NCBI GenBank assembly: GCA_017451145.1
Contig: JAFSSG010000018.1
Location: forward strand, 1 to 32,297
Length of the DNA stretch: 32,297 bases
Direction: 5' to 3'
Source: Clostridia bacterium
GTDB taxonomy: Bacteria > Bacillota_A > Clostridia > UBA1381
Positions 15,632 through 24,871 of the stretch are shown piece after piece. A model generated the notes under the pieces. That model searched no databases, was not told the DNA's origin, and worked only from the letters and a program-made list of their open reading frames with translations. Both the position numbers and the translations under genes were made by a program. Each line of letters begins with the position of its first letter. Position 1 is the first letter of the stretch.

Positions 15632-16426
15632 ATGTCAAATGTAATTGCTATGAAGCAACTTTTAGAGGCGGGTGTTCATTTCGGACACCAGACAAGAAGA
15701 TGGAATCCTAAAATGGCTGAGTACATCTTCACCGAGAGAAACGGTATCTACATTATCGATTTGCAGAAGACCGTTAAAAAGGTGGAAGAGGCTTACTATT
15801 TTATAAGGGACATCGCTGCAAACGGAGATGATATTCTCTTTGTAGGTACAAAAAAACAGGCTCAGGACTCTATTAAAGAAGAGGCTGAAAGAGTTGGTAT
15901 GTACTATGTAAACGCAAGATGGCTTGGCGGTATGATGACAAACTTCAAGACAATTCAAAAGAGAATTGACCGTCTTGCACAAATCAACAAGATGGAAGAA
16001 GAGGGAACTTTTGACCTGCTTCCCAAAAAGGAAGTTATTAAGCTTAAAGCACAACGTGATAAGCTCGAAAAGTACTTGGGCGGAATCAAGGAAATGAAAA
16101 AGCTTCCAGGAGCATTATTCGTAGTTGACCCAAGAAAAGAGCATATCGCAATAACAGAAGCTAAAAAGCTTGGTATCCCGGTTGTAGCTATCGTTGATAC
16201 AAACTGTGACCCTGATGATGTTGATTACGTTATTCCGGGCAATGATGATGCTATAAGAGCCGTTAAGCTTATTGCATCAACAATAGCAAATGCAATAATC
16301 GAGGGCAGACAGGGCGAAGATGCACTTCCTGTTCGTGAAGAAGAGGCTGATGAGGAAGTTTCAGCAGAAGAAGCTATCCTTGAAGCTCCCCAAGAAGAAG
16401 TAGAAGAAGAAAAAACTGAGGAATAA
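15632..16426 (+). CDS. rpsB: 30S ribosomal protein S2
   Basis: Ribosomal protein of 264 residues, needed late in 30S assembly and for binding S1 and initiating mRNAs. Characteristic stretches are [50 protein letters not shown] and [21 protein letters not shown] glutamate-rich tail (about 230-264) is longer than the Bacillus form. The ATG at 15632 is set by AAGGAGG at 15616-15622; upstream in-frame codons have no ribosome site. tsf follows after 18 bases, the usual S2/EF-Ts operon. Confidence 0.97.
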   Translation: MSNVIAMKQLLEAGVHFGHQTRRWNPKMAEYIFTERNGIYIIDLQKTVKKVEEAYYFIRDIAANGDDILFVGTKKQAQDSIKEEAERVGMYYVNARWLGGMMTNFKTIQKRIDRLAQINKMEEEGTFDLLPKKEVIKLKAQRDKLEKYLGGIKEMKKLPGALFVVDPRKEHIAITEAKKLGIPVVAIVDTNCDPDDVDYVIPGNDDAIRAVKLIASTIANAIIEGRQGEDALPVREEEADEEVSAEEAILEAPQEEVEEEKTEE

Positions 16427-16444
16427 TTTTGGAGGTAGCAAAGT

Positions 16445-17335
16445 ATGGCATTTTCAGCATTAGATGTTAAAAAATTAAGAGAAATCACAAGCTGCGGTAT
16501 GATGGACTGTAAAAAGGCATTAACAGAAACCGACGGCGATATGGATAAAGCAGTAGAGTATTTGAGAGAAAAAGGTCTTGCAACTGCTGCTAAAAAGGCA
16601 GGAAGAATCGCATCAGACGGTATCGTAAAGGTATATATGAACGATGCAAAAAATGTTGCAGTTTTGCTCGAAGTAAATTCAGAAACAGACTTTGTTGCTA
16701 AAAATGATGAATTTTTGGCCTTTGTAGAAAGCGTTGCAAAGGTTGTAGCAGAAAAGAATCCTAAAGATGTTGACGCTTTGAAGGCTGAGACTATGGGTGA
16801 CGGTACAGTTGAAGACGCTTTGACTGCCTTAATCGCAAAAATCGGCGAAAACATGAAGATAAGACGTTTTGTACGTTTTGAAGGAAATGTTTGCTCATAC
16901 TCACACGGCGAGGGCAGAATAGGCGTTATCGTAAAGGCAGAAAATGCTTTGACAGGTGAGGCTTATGAAGCAGCAAGAGATATCGCTATGCAGGTTGCGG
17001 CTATTAACCCGCTGTATCTCTCGAAGGACACCGTTCCGGCAGAAGATGTTGAGCATGAAAAGCACATCATCATTTCGCAAATCAAGGAAGACCCGAAAAA
17101 TGCGAATAAGCCTGACGCTATCATCGAGAAGATGGTTGGCGGAAAAATCGGTAAGTTCTATGAGCAAAATTGTCTGTTGCAACAGGAATTTGTAAAGGAC
17201 AGCGACCAAAAGGTTGAGCAGTATCTTGCTTCAAAGGGTGTTAAAGTCATTGATTTTGCACGTTTTGAAAAGGGCGAGGGCTTAGAGAAAAAGGAAGAAA
17301 ACTTCGCAGATGAAGTTGCTTCGATGATTAAATAA
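16445..17335 (+). CDS. tsf: Translation elongation factor EF-Ts
   Basis: Guanine-nucleotide exchange factor for EF-Tu, 296 residues. The N-terminal UBA-like domain has VKKLREITSCGMMDCKKAL and AVEYLREKGL. The core has the exchange motif SETDFVAKNDEF. The dimerisation region and C-terminal helix are complete. GGAGGTAG lies in front of the ATG. Unlike many genomes, pyrH and frr do not follow; a strong terminator and a convergent gene come next. Confidence 0.97.
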   Translation: MAFSALDVKKLREITSCGMMDCKKALTETDGDMDKAVEYLREKGLATAAKKAGRIASDGIVKVYMNDAKNVAVLLEVNSETDFVAKNDEFLAFVESVAKVVAEKNPKDVDALKAETMGDGTVEDALTALIAKIGENMKIRRFVRFEGNVCSYSHGEGRIGVIVKAENALTGEAYEAARDIAMQVAAINPLYLSKDTVPAEDVEHEKHIIISQIKEDPKNANKPDAIIEKMVGGKIGKFYEQNCLLQQEFVKDSDQKVEQYLASKGVKVIDFARFEKGEGLEKKEENFADEVASMIK

Positions 17336-17350
17336 TAACGTTTATCACAA

Positions 17351-17394
17351 AAAGTCTTGGGATTGCCGAAATCGGCGGTTTCAGGGCTTTTTTT
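17351..17394 (+). terminator. Rho-independent terminator after tsf
   Basis: A long stem of up to 19 pairs including several G-U pairs, arms 17351-17369 and 17372-17390, closed by a loop at AAAT and followed by a run of seven T. It ends the rpsB-tsf unit. Confidence 0.9.
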
Positions 17395-17421
17395 AATACA
17401 AAAAATGCGTGACCTTATAGT

Positions 17422-18189
17422 TCACGCATCAAATTCCTGCAATTCTTCGGTAGTATCCTGCGGATATTTTCTGCCCTTTAAAAGCACAGTAAATGCGAAT
17501 TTTGGCAGAGCCAACATACGCCAAAACCGTTTTGGCTCTTTTTTTAGTCTGTAAAGCCATTCAAGCCCTAATTTTTGCCAGATTTGAGGTGCTCTTTCGG
17601 CAACTCCGGCAAAAACGTCAAGACTTCCGCCAATGCCCATCATAACATGGCAGGAAAGCTTGTCGCGGTTTTTAAAAATCCATTCCTCCTGCTTTGGAGA
17701 GCCGAGACATACAAACACAATATCCGCACCGCTGTTATTTATGTCCGAGATTATTGCATCGTTTTCTTCGGGTTGGAAATAGCCGTTTCTTGTGCCAACG
17801 ATATTTAAAAACGGGTATTTTTCTTTAAGATTTTCAGCCGCCATTTCGGCAACGGTCGGCTTTCCTCCAAACAGGAAAAGTCTGTCGCCGGATTCAGCAA
17901 TCCGCTCTATTACCTTACAGGCAATGTCATAGCCTCCTGCACGTTCGGGAACGGGATTATCCAAAATTCTGGAGGCATATACAACACCGATGCCGTCAGT
18001 GGTCAGTAAATCCGCCGAGTTTATAAGGCTGCAAAACTCGGAGTCTTTATATGCAGCGTATATAATTTCGGAATTTGGAGTAAAAACGGCATAATTGCCG
18101 CTTTTTTTAAGCATGTCGCAAATTATATCCGTTGCAGAATCGATTGTAACTTTATCAATGTTTACACCTAAAACATTTACCTTATTCAT
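17422..18189 (-). CDS. tagA: WecB/TagA/CpsF-family glycosyltransferase
   Basis: A 255-residue GT26 enzyme. Members transfer N-acetylmannosamine (or a related amino sugar acid) from UDP to lipid-linked GlcNAc in teichoic acid or secondary wall-polymer synthesis, at the cytoplasmic face of the membrane. Motifs: N-terminal VNVLGVNIDKVT, TPNSEIIY, LTTDGIGVVYAS, LFGGKPTVAEMAAENL and VCLGSPKQEEWI. The exact acceptor cannot be deduced; no other wall-polymer genes are adjacent. TAGGAGG lies at its start and overlaps the end of parC, 12 bases away, so it appears to be the last gene of a parE-parC-tagA unit. Confidence 0.88.
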   Translation of the reverse strand: MNKVNVLGVNIDKVTIDSATDIICDMLKKSGNYAVFTPNSEIIYAAYKDSEFCSLINSADLLTTDGIGVVYASRILDNPVPERAGGYDIACKVIERIAESGDRLFLFGGKPTVAEMAAENLKEKYPFLNIVGTRNGYFQPEENDAIISDINNSGADIVFVCLGSPKQEEWIFKNRDKLSCHVMMGIGGSLDVFAGVAERAPQIWQKLGLEWLYRLKKEPKRFWRMLALPKFAFTVLLKGRKYPQDTTEELQEFDA

Positions 18190-18201
18190 ATGTGCCTCCT
18201 A

Positions 18202-20412
18202 TTAAAACAGCGACAGCTGTGTGTCCTCTGTTCGCAAAAATGAACCTGCGGCAGGGATATTTTTCGTCTTGTAATGCTTTGTATCTATAAGACCGCTATC
18301 TTGTGCGGTTACAGTTTTTGAAAGCACCGCACCCTTTTTCGTCAGCTTCATAACCTGAACGCCTTGGGTGGATTTTGTGGATTTCAGCGGTATTTTTTCG
18401 GTATCAACGGCTATGACTTTGTTATTGTCCGCAAAAGCCACGATTTCGCAATCGGCAGGTAGCCAAAGTATTCCGGAAAGCTCCGATTTATCGGAATATG
18501 CATTGATAAGACGCTTTCTGTTTGATTTTGTTTCGTAATTTTTAAGCTCCACTTTCGCCATTTTTCCGTTTTTGAAGCTAAACAGCATAAATCCCTCGTA
18601 TTTTTTAGGCACTACCGCATAAACGGCTTTTTCGCCCTGCTCAAAGTTGAGGAGTGACGGCAGATATTCTCCGAGCCCTGAAACCTTCGAGTCCGGCATA
18701 TCGCAAAGGCGTGATTTGTATGCAGAGCATTTATCGGTAAAGACTATGATTTCGTCTGCATTTGTCGCCTCTATCACCTGCGAAACCTCGTCATTTTCCT
18801 TTAATTTATGCTCGGAGGTCGTAGAACGCAAGGAAACTGCGGAAACCTTCTTCGCATAGCCCTCTTTTGTAATGAATAGGGTGAGCGGGAAATCATCAAC
18901 AAACTTTTCTTCGTGATATTCCTGTACCTCATCATTTTTCACAAGCCGTGTTTTTCTATCCTTTCCGTATTTGTCGGCAATTTGTTTTAATTGCTTTGCT
19001 ATGAGTTTCTTAAGCTCTGTTTCACTTGACAAAATGCGGTTAAGCTCGTCAAGGTCGGAAAGCAGTTTTTCGATTTCTGCCGTGCGGTTTATTATATATT
19101 CTTTGTTAAGGTTGCGGAGTTTTATTTCCGCAATATACTCTGCCTGAATTTTGTCGAGCGAGAACCCGACCATAAGGTTCGGAACAACATCCGCTTCCTT
19201 TTCGGTATGGCGGATGATGGATATCGCCTTGTCGATATCCAAAAGGATTTTCTTAAGTCCTGTTAAAAGGTGCAACTTTTCCGTCTTTCTGTCAATGTCA
19301 AATTTTATGCCGTTTTTGACGCAGTCAAGACGGAATTTTATCCATTCGTCAAAAATGCCTTTTATTCCCAAAACCATAGGCACATTTTCAATCAAAAGGT
19401 TAAAGTTACAAGCAAAGCTGTCCTCTAACGGTGTGAGCTTAAAGAGCTTGAGCATAAGTGCGTCAGGATCAACGCCACGCTTTAAGTCTATTGTGAGCTT
19501 AAATCCTGCCAAACCCGTTTCGTCACGCGCGTCGGAAATTTCCTTTAATTTATTGGCTTTCACAAGCTCCATTATTTTGGAAAGTATCGCCTCGATTGTG
19601 GTGGTGTATGGAATTTCCGTTATCTCGATGCAGTTATTTTCCTTGTCATACTCATATACGGCACGTATTTTGAAACTGCCCTTGCCCGTTTCATAAATCT
19701 CACGCATCTGTGCCTCGTCGTAAAGGATTTCAGCACCTAAAGGGAAATCGGGCGCGGGCATAATCTCCAAAATGTCGGATTTCGGGTGCTTCATATATTG
19801 GATAACAGCCGAGCAGACCTCACGCAGATTGAATGAGCATATATTACTCGCCATACCGACTGCTATACCTTGATTGGGATTTACCAAAATGTTCGGAAAA
19901 GCAACGGGAAGGAGGGTAGGCTCTTTCATTTCGCCGTCATAATTATCAACAAATTTTACGGTATTTTTATTTATATCTCCGAAAAATTCCTGACAGATAG
20001 GGTCGAGCCTGACCTCAGTATAACGGGATGCGGCATAAGCCATATCGCGTGAATACTGCTTTCCGAAATTCCCCTGCGACTCGACAAGTGGATGCAAAAG
20101 CGCCTCGTTTCCACGCGTAAGTCGAACCATAGTTTCGTAAATCGCACTGTCGCCGTGCGGGTTCAGCTTCATGGTTTGTCCGACAACGTTTGCGGATTTT
20201 GTCATCTTTCCGCCCAAAAGCCCCATTTTATACATTGTATAAAGAAGCTTTCTGTGAGCGGGTTTTAGTCCGTCAATCTCAGGGATGGCACGGGACACAA
20301 TAACGCTCATTGCATAGGGCATATAATTGGTTTCAAGAGTTTCGGTAATTGACTGCTCGGCTAAGGGTGCAGGAATATAGCTCTCATTTGCCGTATTTTT
20401 CTTTTTTGCCAT
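18202..20412 (-). CDS. parC: DNA topoisomerase IV subunit A (ParC-like)
   Basis: DNA-breaking subunit of a type IIA topoisomerase, 736 residues. The catalytic tyrosine is Tyr131 in AASRYTEVRL. The quinolone-target region reads PHGDSAIYETMVRL, with Ser89 and Glu93 in the usual drug-sensitive state. A coiled-coil tower region (about 390-480) is present, followed by a C-terminal beta-pinwheel (about 500-720). The GyrA box (QRRGGKG-like) is absent, which favours topo IV over gyrase. The strong AGGAGG site sits in the 15-base gap after parE. Confidence 0.9.
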   Translation of the reverse strand: MAKKKNTANESYIPAPLAEQSITETLETNYMPYAMSVIVSRAIPEIDGLKPAHRKLLYTMYKMGLLGGKMTKSANVVGQTMKLNPHGDSAIYETMVRLTRGNEALLHPLVESQGNFGKQYSRDMAYAASRYTEVRLDPICQEFFGDINKNTVKFVDNYDGEMKEPTLLPVAFPNILVNPNQGIAVGMASNICSFNLREVCSAVIQYMKHPKSDILEIMPAPDFPLGAEILYDEAQMREIYETGKGSFKIRAVYEYDKENNCIEITEIPYTTTIEAILSKIMELVKANKLKEISDARDETGLAGFKLTIDLKRGVDPDALMLKLFKLTPLEDSFACNFNLLIENVPMVLGIKGIFDEWIKFRLDCVKNGIKFDIDRKTEKLHLLTGLKKILLDIDKAISIIRHTEKEADVVPNLMVGFSLDKIQAEYIAEIKLRNLNKEYIINRTAEIEKLLSDLDELNRILSSETELKKLIAKQLKQIADKYGKDRKTRLVKNDEVQEYHEEKFVDDFPLTLFITKEGYAKKVSAVSLRSTTSEHKLKENDEVSQVIEATNADEIIVFTDKCSAYKSRLCDMPDSKVSGLGEYLPSLLNFEQGEKAVYAVVPKKYEGFMLFSFKNGKMAKVELKNYETKSNRKRLINAYSDKSELSGILWLPADCEIVAFADNNKVIAVDTEKIPLKSTKSTQGVQVMKLTKKGAVLSKTVTAQDSGLIDTKHYKTKNIPAAGSFLRTEDTQLSLF

Positions 20413-20427
20413 TTTTCTTGCCTCCTC

Positions 20428-22440
20428 TTAGCTTATGTCAAGCATTTCCATATATAAATGCCCGTTTTTTGCGATATGCTCTTTGCGTTCTTGTAGCTTG
20501 TCGCCCAAAAGTATGTCAAAAACCTCAGCTGTACGCTCGATATTTTCGGGATTGACGCGGATAAGCCGTCTTGTTGCGGGGTGCATCGTGGTAAGGCTCA
20601 TCATTTCCGGCTGGTTTTCGCCAAGACCTTTGCTACGCTTTATATCAACATCGTTTTTGCCAATATCCGCATTTGCAAGACTTAAAAGGATTGACTCCTT
20701 TTCGCCGTCGGAATATGCAAAAAGCTTTTCGCCTTTGCGTTTCCCTTTTTCTATCGTGATTTCATAAAGCGGAGATTCCGCAATATATACCTTGCCAAGA
20801 TCTATAAGGCTCGGCATAAGCCGATAAATCATTGTAAGAATAAGGGTGCGGATCTGGAACCCGTCAACATCGGCATCGGTACAGATGATAACCTTATCCC
20901 AACGCAAATTATCGATGTTAAACTCCTCAATGCCCTTTATGTGCTTGGTTTTTATCTCTATTCCGCAACCTAAAACCTTTACCAAATCCAAAATGACATC
21001 GCTTTTGAAAATCTTGTTGTAATCGGCTTTTAAGCAATTCAAAATTTTGCCCCTGATAGGCATAATTGCTTGAAATTCAGGGTTTCTTGCCTGTTTGCAG
21101 GAGCCGAGTGCCGAGTCGCCCTCGACGATATATACTTCCCTTATGGAAATATCCTTACTGCGACAGTCAACAAATTTCTCTACCCTGTTTGTTATGTCCA
21201 TTGAGCCTGTAAGCTTCTTTTTCGTGTCGATACGCACCTTTTCGGCATTTTCACGGCTACGCTTGTTTATAAGCACCTGATTTGCGATTTTTTCGGCGTC
21301 AACCTTATTTTCAATAAAGTAAACCTCAAGCTTATGCCGTAAAAACTCGGTCATGGCGTCTTGAATAAACTTGTTGTTTATTGCCTTTTTTGTTTGGTTT
21401 TCGTAGCTCGTATGTGTGGAAAATGAATTTATTACAAGTGCCAGACAATCGGCGATATCGATAAATGTTATTCTTGACTCGTTTTTGTTATATTTGCCGT
21501 TTTGCTTTAAATACTGGTCGATAGCATATACAAACGCATTTTTTACCGCTTTATCGGGAGCACCACCATGCTCCAAAAAGCTTGAATTATGGTAATATTC
21601 TAAAAGATTGACAGCCGTTGAAAAGCAAAACGCGATCTGCATTTTTACCTTATATTCGGGCTTGTCTTCACGGTCACGCCCAACTCTTTCGGCGTCCCAA
21701 ACCTCTTCCTTTGTAAAGGAGTTTTCGCCAACAAGGTCGGTTAAGTAATCTACAATTCCGTTTTTGTAGTAGTATTCAAAAAGTTCGATTCCGTTTTCCG
21801 TTTCATTATAGAAAATAAAGCGTATTCCGGCATTTGTCATCGCTTGTTTTTGAAGTGTATCCTTGAAAAACTCAACGGGTATATCGATGTCGGTAAAAAC
21901 CTCTCTGTCGGGACGCCATTTTGTAATAGTTCCTGTTTTTGTAGATGAAACAGGTATTTTTGTAAGTCCGCCGACATTTTCGCCCTTCTCAAAATGGAGT
22001 GCGTAGCGTGTTTTGTCACGTACTACCTCGACGTCCATATATTCGGAGGAATACTGAGTAGCACAAGCACCCAATCCGTTTAAGCCCAAGCTGTACTCAT
22101 ACATACCGCCGTCGTTGTTGTTATATTTTCCTCCTGCATAAAGTTCGCAGAATACAAGCTCCCAATTATAGCGTTCCTCTTTTTCGTTATAGTCAAGGGG
22201 AATTCCACGACCGTGGTCACGTACCTCGATACTGCCGTCTTTGAAGCGTGTGACCTCAATAACGTTGCCGTAGCCCTCTCTTGCCTCGTCGATAGAATTT
22301 GAAAGTATTTCAAAAAAGGAATGTTCGCAGCCCTCCAAGCCGTCCGAACCGAAAATAACGGCAGGACGCTTCCTTACCCTGTCGGCACCTTTTAAACTCG
22401 TTATGCTTTGATTTCCGTACTCTTCCTTGCTCTTTGACAT
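20428..22440 (-). CDS. parE: DNA topoisomerase IV subunit B (ParE-like, clostridial subgroup)
   Basis: ATPase and TOPRIM subunit, 670 residues. The GHKL ATPase has the Asn motif in ILSNSIDEAREG, DHGRGIP, and a motif III that reads GLNGLGAC rather than the usual GLHGVGAS. The TOPRIM part has EGDSALGSCKQARN instead of the common EGDSAGGSAKQGR, PIRGKILN and the metal site CTDADVDGFQ. The catalytic residues remain, so it should be active. These differences mark a divergent subgroup that, from memory, is common in Clostridia. GAGAGGA precedes the ATG and a consensus promoter lies upstream. Confidence 0.9.
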   Translation of the reverse strand: MSKSKEEYGNQSITSLKGADRVRKRPAVIFGSDGLEGCEHSFFEILSNSIDEAREGYGNVIEVTRFKDGSIEVRDHGRGIPLDYNEKEERYNWELVFCELYAGGKYNNNDGGMYEYSLGLNGLGACATQYSSEYMDVEVVRDKTRYALHFEKGENVGGLTKIPVSSTKTGTITKWRPDREVFTDIDIPVEFFKDTLQKQAMTNAGIRFIFYNETENGIELFEYYYKNGIVDYLTDLVGENSFTKEEVWDAERVGRDREDKPEYKVKMQIAFCFSTAVNLLEYYHNSSFLEHGGAPDKAVKNAFVYAIDQYLKQNGKYNKNESRITFIDIADCLALVINSFSTHTSYENQTKKAINNKFIQDAMTEFLRHKLEVYFIENKVDAEKIANQVLINKRSRENAEKVRIDTKKKLTGSMDITNRVEKFVDCRSKDISIREVYIVEGDSALGSCKQARNPEFQAIMPIRGKILNCLKADYNKIFKSDVILDLVKVLGCGIEIKTKHIKGIEEFNIDNLRWDKVIICTDADVDGFQIRTLILTMIYRLMPSLIDLGKVYIAESPLYEITIEKGKRKGEKLFAYSDGEKESILLSLANADIGKNDVDIKRSKGLGENQPEMMSLTTMHPATRRLIRVNPENIERTAEVFDILLGDKLQERKEHIAKNGHLYMEMLDIS

Positions 22441-22494
22441 AAAATAATCCTCTCTATATCAATATCTTTGAATTTTTACAATTATTACACACAC

Positions 22495-22523
22495 ATTATA
22501 CCATATTTAGTGAATTTTGTCAA
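22495..22523 (-). promoter_or_regulatory. consensus promoter for parE-parC-tagA
   Basis: On the minus strand, -35 TTGACA (22518-22523), 17-bp spacer ending ATATGG, -10 TATAAT (22495-22500). It matches the consensus at both hexamers and has an extended TG motif. Confidence 0.88.
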
Positions 22524-22537
22524 ATTTATTCTTACTA

Positions 22538-22566
22538 TTGTAATTACAGAAAAAATGTGGTAGAAT
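22538..22566 (+). promoter_or_regulatory. promoter for the Cys-cluster/VanW/topB operon
   Basis: -35 TTGTAA (22538-22543), 17-bp spacer ending TGTGG, -10 TAGAAT (22561-22566), an extended -10 type. It lies back to back with the parE promoter. Confidence 0.72.
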
Positions 22567-22617
22567 GGAGACGAAAAGTAGCATATTTTACTATTATGCA
22601 CGGAAGGTATTAAAATA

Positions 22618-23133
22618 ATGAATGTGGAATACATATACTTACAGCTTTACAGGCTGTTTGACAAATCGACGCCGATAAACGCCGATTGCGGAAAACTCTG
22701 CGAAAAACGGTGCTGCAAGGGCGACGACGGGGGAATGTATCTTTTCCCCGGCGAGAATAAGGTTTTCAAACTCCTGAATCCAAAGTGGGCAAAAATTGAA
22801 AATTCCGATTTTTATTATGAATTTAACGGGAAACGGAAAAATGTGCCGATTTTGTTTTGTGACGGCGGTTGCGACCGTTATCAAAGACCACTTGCCTGTC
22901 GGATTTTTCCGCTCACGCCGTACATAAATAAAGACGGAAAAGCGGAAATTATAATAGACCCACGTGCCAAATCAATGTGTCCGCTGTCAAATAACCTCGA
23001 TATTGCGGACTTTGACGAAAAATTTGTCAAAAATATTAAAAAAGCCTTTGCGGTTTTGATGAAAAGCAAGGAAATAAGCCAATATTTAAAGGCATATTCA
23101 GAATATATAGAAGAATATAAAAAATTTTTTTAA
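22618..23133 (+). CDS. YkgJ-type cysteine-cluster protein
   Basis: A 171-residue cytoplasmic protein with eight cysteines at about 24, 28, 32, 33, 81, 85, 94 and 121 (DCGKLCEKRCC, FCDGGCDRYQ, LACRIFPLTPY, MCPL). The pattern and the RPLACRIFP motif match the YkgJ / Zn-Fe chelating (CxxCxxCC) family. The metal and function are unknown; an Fe-S or zinc site is likely. It has no partner of obvious related function: VanW and topB follow in the same direction with gaps of 12 and 19 bases. Confidence 0.82.
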   Translation: MNVEYIYLQLYRLFDKSTPINADCGKLCEKRCCKGDDGGMYLFPGENKVFKLLNPKWAKIENSDFYYEFNGKRKNVPILFCDGGCDRYQRPLACRIFPLTPYINKDGKAEIIIDPRAKSMCPLSNNLDIADFDEKFVKNIKKAFAVLMKSKEISQYLKAYSEYIEEYKKFF

Positions 23134-23145
23134 AGAGTGATTGAT

Positions 23146-24852
23146 ATGAAAAGAGAAAGAAAAGCAGAAAAAAAGAATTTTTCAAAAAATAAAGCGTTAA
23201 AAATTTCGGCTATTGTACTTGCCGTGCTTTTGGCGGTAACGGGAGGAGCTTTTGCTATGCTCAACCCGGGTGACCGCATAGCAAAGGGAGTGAGTGTAAA
23301 CGGCGTAAATGTAGGAAATATGACTCAAGAAGAGGCAAAAAAGGCGATAGTGGGTGGCAAGGATATTGCGGACGATGCAATACTCTTAAAGGACAGCGTA
23401 TCGGGTGCGGAAAAAACCTTTTTAGCGGAAGAAGCAGAGCTTAAAAAGGATATTGACAAGACGGTAGAGGACGCATACAAAATCGGCAGAGGCGAGGGAC
23501 TTATAAATAACACAATTTCGCTTGTAAAGCTCGTTTTTTCGCCTGTTGATATTCCGTACAGCTATTCTTATAATGACGAAAAGCTGTCGTCAATACTATA
23601 TGATTTCGGTGTTTTCGTAAACGGTGAGCAAAACAATTACGGCTTGGAATTTGGTGAAGGAACGGTAAAAGTCAAAAAGGGAACAAAGGGACAGGATAAA
23701 GACGTTACCGATTTGAAGGATGCCGTTATTTCGGCATTGCAAAAGGGTGAAAACAACGTTTCATTGACGCTTGAAGTGAAAAATCCGCCCGAACCCAGCG
23801 TAAAAAGTCTGTATGATGAAATATATGTAAAGCCTGAGGACGCAACCTATGAAATCGCAAACGGCAAAATGACGATAACGCCTGAGGTTTTAGGCAGGGA
23901 AATCGATAAAGACGAGGCGGAAAAGCAGATAGAAACTATTAAAAACGGCGGAGAAGTGACATTAAAGCTCATAACGCTTGAACCGGAGGTTACAGAAGCG
24001 TCTATAAATGCCGAGCTTTTCGGGACTGTGCTTGGTAAATATGCAACATCATATGCCACATCATCAAAGAACAGAAGCGACAATGTGGAACTTGCGGCAA
24101 GAAGGATAGACGGCATAATACTTATGCCAAACGAGGAATTTTCGTATAACAGCGTTGTAGGCAAGAGAACTGCGGAAAACGGATTTAAAGAAGCTCCCGT
24201 ATTTGAAAACGGTGAAACCGTGCAAGGTATGGGTGGCGGTGTGTGCCAAGTCAGCAGTACGCTCTATTCTGCGGTTTTATATGCGGATTTGCCTGTTTTA
24301 GAACGTCAGAACCATTCTATGACGGTTTCCTATGTTCCAAAAGGACAGGACGCAACCGTAGCATACGGCTCAATAGATTTCCGCTTTAAAAATAACACAA
24401 AAGGTCCTATAAAAATTTCGGCAAAAACAGGCGGAAAGACTGTTGAGATGTCTATCTGGGGAGCAAAACCCGAAAAGGAAAAGAAAGTTGAAATAATAAA
24501 CAGCGTCGTAGAAACAAAAGCACCGACGGTTGAGGAAGTTACCGAGCCTACACTCAAATTGGGTGAAAGAAAGGTAATATCAAACGGCAAAACGGGTTAT
24601 ACAGTTGCTACGACAAGAAAGGTATATGAAAACGGCAAGGAAGTAAAGTCGGAAAAAATGACGTCGAGTAAATATAAAATGATACCTACAAAGGTTGCGG
24701 TAGGTTCTGCAACCGTTCCTGTGTTTGAGGAGGTTTCAGAAGAAGAAACTGAGGGAGCAGACAAAAAAGAGGAAGAAAAGACGGACAATGTCGAGAAAAC
24801 GGAAAAACCCGTAATCGAAAGACCGACTGCTAACGAAACTGCAGAAGAATAG
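23146..24852 (+). CDS. VanW-family protein with YoaR-type peptidoglycan-binding domains
   Basis: A 568-residue membrane-anchored, surface-exposed protein. It has a basic N-terminus and one membrane segment (about 18-38), two YoaR/PG_binding_4-like repeats (about 45-290) beginning KGVSVNGVNVGNMT, and the VanW domain (about 300-430) with the signature GMGGGVCQVSSTLY. A G5-like beta domain (about 440-525) and an acidic low-complexity tail follow. VanW occurs beside some vancomycin-resistance clusters, but its biochemical role is not settled and no van genes are here, so resistance should not be inferred. The ATG at 23146 is preferred over a GTG three codons upstream because AAAGAGTG then has correct spacing. 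Confidence 0.88.
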   Translation: MKRERKAEKKNFSKNKALKISAIVLAVLLAVTGGAFAMLNPGDRIAKGVSVNGVNVGNMTQEEAKKAIVGGKDIADDAILLKDSVSGAEKTFLAEEAELKKDIDKTVEDAYKIGRGEGLINNTISLVKLVFSPVDIPYSYSYNDEKLSSILYDFGVFVNGEQNNYGLEFGEGTVKVKKGTKGQDKDVTDLKDAVISALQKGENNVSLTLEVKNPPEPSVKSLYDEIYVKPEDATYEIANGKMTITPEVLGREIDKDEAEKQIETIKNGGEVTLKLITLEPEVTEASINAELFGTVLGKYATSYATSSKNRSDNVELAARRIDGIILMPNEEFSYNSVVGKRTAENGFKEAPVFENGETVQGMGGGVCQVSSTLYSAVLYADLPVLERQNHSMTVSYVPKGQDATVAYGSIDFRFKNNTKGPIKISAKTGGKTVEMSIWGAKPEKEKKVEIINSVVETKAPTVEEVTEPTLKLGERKVISNGKTGYTVATTRKVYENGKEVKSEKMTSSKYKMIPTKVAVGSATVPVFEEVSEEETEGADKKEEEKTDNVEKTEKPVIERPTANETAEE

Positions 24853-24871
24853 GGGAAAGGGCGGAAAAGCT

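Noticed and set aside
23146..24852. Vancomycin resistance determinant (VanW)
   Set aside because: VanW-domain proteins are common in Clostridia without resistance, and no vanH/A/X or regulator genes are nearby.
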